Assembly (NCBI GenBank): GCA_964360145.1 | Contig: CAYHWW010000018.1 | Span: forward strand, 1-36,856 | Direction: 5' to 3' | Length of the DNA stretch: 36,856 nt | Origin: CAYHWW01 sp964360145 | GTDB taxonomy: Bacteria > Bdellovibrionota > UBA1018 > CAYHWW01 | In this document: positions 33,146 through 36,856 of the stretch, piece by piece | Layout of the letters: every line of letters begins with the position of its first letter | Position numbering within the stretch: the first letter of the stretch is position 1 | Notes under the pieces: generated by a model | The model's database searches: none | What the model was told of the DNA's origin: nothing | What the model saw: the letters and a program-made list of their open reading frames with translations, nothing else | Made by a program: the position numbers and the translations under genes

Positions 33146-34639
33146 TTACGGAGCCGCACCAGCGCAGAGCAACGGCTCTTCGTCAGCGGTGATGACACGA
33201 AAGAAAGGGCTCTGCAAAGCGGTGCCACGCACAGCGGCTCTGGTGCGGCCCGGGGCCAATACGGCGTAGTGGTGACCTTCCGGGTCCATGCCAGCCCGGG
33301 TGCCCAGGGCACCTGTGCCGAAGGCACTAGTGCCCTGGGGAAGCCCTGCGGCCCCGTCGCTATTCAAGTGCCAGAACGGGATTTCCCGCAGACAGACAAA
33401 GGCGGCGGGGGCTGAAGTGCTTCGCGCGAGATCAGTGACCAGGGTGCGACGGGCCGCGCCCCGAGGAGTCTCGCGAGCTGCAAACTCAGCGACGACACGG
33501 GCAGCGAAGAGGGCCGTGGCATTGGAAGAACCAGCGCTGGTCATGCCGTCAGTGAAGGACACTGAAGAATCAGCGATGGTGACGTCAGGCTTCGTGCGGC
33601 CATCCCCAGTGGGGCCCACGGAGGAATGGCTGCTACCGTCGCCCACGGTGATGACGCCGGGGTGATCGGCGGGGGGGAGGATCTCTCTGCGGCCCGTGGC
33701 TTCGGTGAGATGGACGGAGCCCGGTTTATTGGAACTGAGGACAACGCGCAGCTCGTCGGTGGAGCGAAAATTATGGCTGATGTCCGAGATGCGCACCCGA
33801 TACTCACCCCGGTTGACCGTGGCCATGGCGGACTCCCGCGCGAAGCGGGAGGTGCTCGCCTCCCCCACGGCCCCACCCTGACGGTGGCGGCCCGAGGCTA
33901 GTTCCATGCCGGTTGTCGTTTCAAAGATGACATCTAAATCCGTAGTGGCGGTGACACGGTCGTCGTCCTGGACATCGGTCCAGAGGAGAGCCACGGTGAC
34001 CTCAGTGTCGTCGAGATCCGTGCGGATGCTGAGGGTGTCACCGGCGCCGGGGAGAATCACGGTGCCGTCGGTGCGGCTCCGCACTGCGCCCGCGAACACC
34101 AAATCATGGTCGTTACCCGCCGCGTTGATCCAGGTCACGCCAGCGTCGAGGGCGCGGGTCACCAAGGCATCGACGAAGCCCGTGCCGTCCAGGTTGCCGC
34201 CGTAGACCCAGTTTTGGGCGTAGACGACAACGTCGATTTCGTGCGCAATGACGAATTCAATGGCGGCGCGGAAATTGGAAAGGCCGTTGGTGTTCACAAG
34301 GTAAAACCGAGGGCCCTCAGCACGGCGGCCCAGCATACCCCAGATGATCTCGGCCATGACGAGGCCGTGATTGGTGGCAAGCAGGGGGTTCACGAGGCCT
34401 TCGTTGAGCTGGGCGCTCTCAGGGAGCCGACCACTGCTCGCACTGTAGCCACTGAAACCCACGTCGAGAATGGCGACTTTGAGAGAGGCAAGTGCTGCAC
34501 CCGAGGGAAGAGAGCCCATGCCCGCCCGAGAACGCAGCACTTCGGGGTGGATTACGGTGGTTTGGGCCCAGGCGGTGCTGGTCAGCAGGATGCAGACTGC
34601 AATGACACCGCTATTTCGAACAGCCCCCTGGAATCCCAA
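33146..34639 (-). CDS. Secreted subtilisin-like (S8) serine protease
   Basis: A 497-residue protein starting at a TTG placed 6 bp after the upstream gene; a signal peptide follows (ending TAWA near 25). The catalytic triad and oxyanion hole are readable: D59 in VAILDVGF, H91 in TNHGLVMAEII, N176 in INAAGNDH and S372 in SAGSSNATALFAA. The insertion of about 190 residues between N176 and S372 includes a beta-rich segment (LSIRTDLDDTEVTVALLW ... YRVRISDISH) that resembles a pre-peptidase C-terminal-like domain set inside the protease. The usual GTSMATP is altered to GSSNATA. Its substrate is unknown. In an operon with 34646 and 31689. Confidence 0.85.
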   Translation of the reverse strand: MGFQGAVRNSGVIAVCILLTSTAWAQTTVIHPEVLRSRAGMGSLPSGAALASLKVAILDVGFSGYSASSGRLPESAQLNEGLVNPLLATNHGLVMAEIIWGMLGRRAEGPRFYLVNTNGLSNFRAAIEFVIAHEIDVVVYAQNWVYGGNLDGTGFVDALVTRALDAGVTWINAAGNDHDLVFAGAVRSRTDGTVILPGAGDTLSIRTDLDDTEVTVALLWTDVQDDDRVTATTDLDVIFETTTGMELASGRHRQGGAVGEASTSRFARESAMATVNRGEYRVRISDISHNFRSTDELRVVLSSNKPGSVHLTEATGRREILPPADHPGVITVGDGSSHSSVGPTGDGRTKPDVTIADSSVSFTDGMTSAGSSNATALFAARVVAEFAARETPRGAARRTLVTDLARSTSAPAAFVCLREIPFWHLNSDGAAGLPQGTSAFGTGALGTRAGMDPEGHHYAVLAPGRTRAAVRGTALQSPFFRVITADEEPLLCAGAAP

Positions 34640-34645
34640 TTTTTA

Positions 34646-35071
34646 TTACCAAACCCAACGATAGACCCAGAAGTTATAGCCAGAATAACCGTAACCGCTA
34701 TAACCACCGTAGCTGTAGTAGGGCACGGTCCAGCTGTAAACAGGGGCAAACCAGCGAGCGCCGCCCCAACCAAAGTTCCAGTTATTGATGCACCAAAACC
34801 AAGCCGGGCGGCTGGCGTCGATGTCGCCTTCGTCAGCCACAATGGTGGCTTCAATGCGGTTTTCTGGGGTGACCTCGGCCACCACGGCTTCGCGGCCAGC
34901 GTTCACGGCGGCAGCGGAGATCTTGTACACGCCGCGGGCGCCATCGGCGGCTTGAACCACCACGAAGGCGGCGGTGCGAGTGCCCGTGGGGGTGGCGTCA
35001 CCCTCGTCTTGGGCCAGCGCGGCGGAAGTGAGAGCCAGAGAGGCCAGGAACAGACTCATAACTTTTTTCAT
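34646..35071 (-). CDS. Secreted protein with Tyr/Gly/Trp-rich tail
   Basis: A 141-residue protein. The ATG at 35071 has GGAG 6 bases upstream and starts a signal peptide MKKVMSLFLASLALTSAALA; an ATG two codons earlier is also possible. The middle is a small domain (GVYKISAAAVNAGREAVVAEV, then EATIVADEGDIDASR). The last 45 residues are aromatic and glycine-rich with repeated YSGYGYSGY and end FWVYRWVW. Such tails occur in surface-adhesive or assembly-prone proteins. No known domain recognised. First gene of the run that continues into the S8 protease, which may process it. Divergent from msrA. Confidence 0.7.
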   Translation of the reverse strand: MKKVMSLFLASLALTSAALAQDEGDATPTGTRTAAFVVVQAADGARGVYKISAAAVNAGREAVVAEVTPENRIEATIVADEGDIDASRPAWFWCINNWNFGWGGARWFAPVYSWTVPYYSYGGYSGYGYSGYNFWVYRWVW

Positions 35072-35148
35072 TTTCATCTCCAGACCCACGCCTTCCCATG
35101 GCGCGGTGCCCTTTGCAAGAGTCTGATGAGGCCGCTAGGCTGCTCGAC

Positions 35149-35664
35149 ATGATGATGGCAGCAGCGGCAGCAGTGGAAATCGCGATCTTGGCGGGCGGGT
35201 GTTTCTGGGGGATGGAAGACCTCATCCGGAAACTGCCTGGCGTTATTGAAATAAAAGTTGGTTACACCGGGGGCCACACCGATAAACCCACCTACAACGA
35301 TGTGAAAAAAGGCCTCACCGGCCATGCCGAAAGCATCAAGATCACCTTCGACCCCGCCAAACTGAAATATGAAGACCTCCTCCTGCACTTCTTCACCATC
35401 CATGACCCCACCACCACGGACCGCCAGGGCGGTGACAGAGGCAGTCAGTACCGCTCAGCCATCTTCTACACAGCCGAGGCCCAGAAAAAAACCGCCGAGG
35501 CGGTGAAGACCAAAGTGGATAAATCCGGCCAGTGGAAACAGCCCGTGGTGACCCAAATCACCAAGGCCACGGCCTTCTGGGATGCGGAAGGGTACCACCA
35601 GGACTACCTGGAGAAAAACCCCGGCGGCTACACCTGCCACTTCGATCGCGGGTTCAAGTTTTAA
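35149..35664 (+). CDS. msrA: Peptide methionine sulfoxide reductase MsrA
   Basis: Reduces methionine-S-sulfoxide in proteins. The catalytic motif GGCFWGME is present with the nucleophile at C18 (counting from ATG 35149), followed by the usual VGYTGG, HAESIKITFDP, FFTIHDPTT, DRGSQYRSAIFY and YHQDYL. A C-terminal Cys in GGYTCHFDRG may resolve the intermediate. Three adjacent ATGs occur at 35149-35157; an in-frame ATG at 35098 would add 17 polar residues but would leave only 26 bp to the divergent gene start. The leading MMMAAAAA is an odd low-complexity start without a signal peptide, so the enzyme is probably cytoplasmic. Confidence 0.93.
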   Translation: MMMAAAAAVEIAILAGGCFWGMEDLIRKLPGVIEIKVGYTGGHTDKPTYNDVKKGLTGHAESIKITFDPAKLKYEDLLLHFFTIHDPTTTDRQGGDRGSQYRSAIFYTAEAQKKTAEAVKTKVDKSGQWKQPVVTQITKATAFWDAEGYHQDYLEKNPGGYTCHFDRGFKF

Positions 35665-35709
35665 ATATTTTTTATTGCGCTAAAAACACCCCATGGTAAG
35701 GGGTCGCGC

Positions 35710-36780
35710 ATGGAAACCCTGTTGATCGCGTTCGCGGCACTGACTGCTCTCTGCCCCTCCAGCCACGCTGGCGGCGTCGAATCAGCCGCGGATCTCGCCG
35801 TCCTCGTCGCCCGCACGGAGAACCAGGTTGTATACCGCGGTAATCGCACGACTACTTATCGCCTGCTGCAGGAGATTCTCAGTGTGGCTGAAAGCGATGC
35901 CCGCGAAGTGCGCCTGCGCCACATGGATGCGGAGTTGCGCCTCAGGCACCTGTCCGACAAAACCCGAGGGCTTGTTTATTTTTTGGAAAGAATACCTAAC
36001 CGTGCTGGCTCCGGCGATCTCTCCGCCGAGTTCCTCACAGACGTGGCCCATATCATCGCGGACAGCGCTGCGGCCCACCGGGGCCTCCGCCACCCCCAAG
36101 CCATGACTCCCCCTGCTGACGCCGCCGCGGGCCCCTACCGAGAGCAACCTCCCAGCACCACCGCCGAGGCCTCGGACGCGATCACAGTACCCGCAAGTCA
36201 GCTGCCGGATCTCTTCGCCGTGGCACAATTGGCCGCTATCCATTTTGCTAATATCCAAAAAATCGTACCGGATGCAGAGGAACTCAAATGGGAAAGCCGC
36301 CTTAACCGGGTCTACGCCCCTCTCGGCGGGGTCATTGTCTCCGGCATCATCACGAGTTTAGGATTTGCAATAGCAAGCTCTTTTGATGTTTCCGCGGGCC
36401 CCGGCATCTGGTCCACCAGCCTGCTCTACAGCACCGCCCTGGGCGGTCTCATAGGTTCCGTGATGGCCCACCGGGCAAACAAGGAATTAAAACAGCGGGC
36501 ACCGCTCAACGCAAAGCTGGTAAGCGCCATGCTCACGGGTTTTTACGAAAGCCTCTCCCTTGCGCTCACGGACTGGGGCATCCCCGCAGGGGATTGGAGC
36601 CAGATTCAAGAACTCCTCGAGCAAAAACAATACACCGAAGCCCGCAACCAGCTCTGCGGCGAACTTCTGAATCCCGCCCATGGGCGACGAGTGCAAGCAC
36701 GAGTGGCGGAGCCAGATGACGCTGAGACGCAGCAAGAACCTAGCAGCGAAGCCCGGCAGCAACACAAAGCCAACGAATAG
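35710..36780 (+). CDS. Secreted/membrane hypothetical protein with TM hairpin
   Basis: A 356-residue protein of unknown function. A signal peptide (cleavage near SHA, residues 18-20) precedes a charged helical domain of about 120 residues and a Pro/Ala-rich linker (about 130-160). A second helical segment and two hydrophobic helices at about 205-223 and 236-253 follow. The C-terminus is polar, Gln/Glu-rich. AGGGG about 6 bases upstream supports the ATG at 35710. Same general plan as 113-1039 and 27581-28768, but no convincing sequence match. It follows msrA by 45 bp on the same strand, which may be coincidental. Confidence 0.65.
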   Translation: METLLIAFAALTALCPSSHAGGVESAADLAVLVARTENQVVYRGNRTTTYRLLQEILSVAESDAREVRLRHMDAELRLRHLSDKTRGLVYFLERIPNRAGSGDLSAEFLTDVAHIIADSAAAHRGLRHPQAMTPPADAAAGPYREQPPSTTAEASDAITVPASQLPDLFAVAQLAAIHFANIQKIVPDAEELKWESRLNRVYAPLGGVIVSGIITSLGFAIASSFDVSAGPGIWSTSLLYSTALGGLIGSVMAHRANKELKQRAPLNAKLVSAMLTGFYESLSLALTDWGIPAGDWSQIQELLEQKQYTEARNQLCGELLNPAHGRRVQARVAEPDDAETQQEPSSEARQQHKANE

Positions 36781-36794
36781 GCGAAGGTATTTTC

Positions 36795-36856
36795 CCGGCT
36801 GGCGAGGCGCGACGACGAGTGAGCGACCAAGGCAATGGGATGGACCCACCCTGTTG
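36795..36856. repeat. Partial intergenic repeat, possible relative of family B, cut by window end
   Basis: GCGAGGCG and GAGCGACCAAGGC occur here in the same order and similar spacing as in the family B elements (plus-strand at 3422, reverse complement of 16515-16641). The outer parts differ, and the element runs off the window, so membership is tentative. Confidence 0.35.

Overview
The window (about 36.9 kb, GC-rich apart from a few AT-richer islands) is chromosomal sequence of a Gram-negative bacterium. The evidence is a TonB-type C-terminal domain, lipobox signal peptides, an L,D-transpeptidase and many Sec signal peptides. The gene mix suggests a delta-like lineage such as Bdellovibrionota/Oligoflexia or Myxococcota: HrpB helicase, a SWIM/SNF2 helicase, a phospholipid-scramblase-like protein, solitary AAA/DUF4143 ATPases, a secreted Fic protein, and many secreted proteins of unknown function. 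I cannot fix the taxon from sequence alone. I see no rRNA, tRNA, CRISPR array, complete insertion sequence or replication origin.

Layout. Positions 1-3400 hold secreted hypotheticals, a transposase/HNH chimeric remnant and a first AAA/DUF4143 ATPase. Positions 3422-6137 hold a small palindromic element and hrpB. Positions 6229-8638 are a compact run of a leucine-rich-repeat protein, a zinc metallopeptidase and a D-Ala-D-Ala-ligase-like ATP-grasp enzyme. Positions 8697-11180 encode a secreted Fic protein whose C-terminal part looks like an ADP-ribosyltransferase. Positions 11211-13320 hold a second AAA/DUF4143 ATPase, paralogous to the first, and a secreted two-TM protein. Positions 13631-16641 hold an L,D-transpeptidase, an eRF1-like 'translational machinery' protein and a DUF692 (MNIO)/DUF2063 pair. 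Both genes of that pair are damaged: DUF692 has an in-frame TAG at codon 37, and DUF2063 is cut short by a small palindromic element. Positions 16666-23974 hold a SWIM/SNF2 helicase, DUF983, a methyltransferase, Xaa-Pro aminopeptidase and a membrane protein with a DinB-like tail. Positions 24047-27603 hold a two-component system, a tiny membrane protein and a CobW-like GTPase. Positions 27581-30083 hold secreted/lipoprotein genes and a TonB-like gene on the minus strand. Positions 30141-31685 hold a tandem hairpin repeat, a methyltransferase and the scramblase-like gene. Positions 31689-35071 are a minus-strand operon (Tyr/Gly/Trp-rich secreted protein, subtilisin-like protease, GH172/DUF2961 protein). 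The window ends with msrA, a secreted two-TM protein and part of another repeat.

The most striking structural theme is a set of small non-coding palindromic elements placed at gene 3' ends. Family A is a 23-bp inverted repeat with A/T-run ends (four copies, one a half copy). Family B is a roughly 125-bp element with long terminal inverted repeats (two copies, possibly a relative at the window end). A 179-bp MITE-like element with a 3-bp TAA duplication has inserted into one family A palindrome. A 90-bp hairpin unit is tandemly duplicated upstream of 30350. Family A and B copies probably act as transcription terminators, and one B copy supplies the last codons and stop of the DUF2063 gene.

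The best candidates for new biology are the secreted Fic plus ART-like protein, the precursor-less MNIO/DUF2063 operon with its amber codon, and the metallopeptidase/ATP-grasp cassette.
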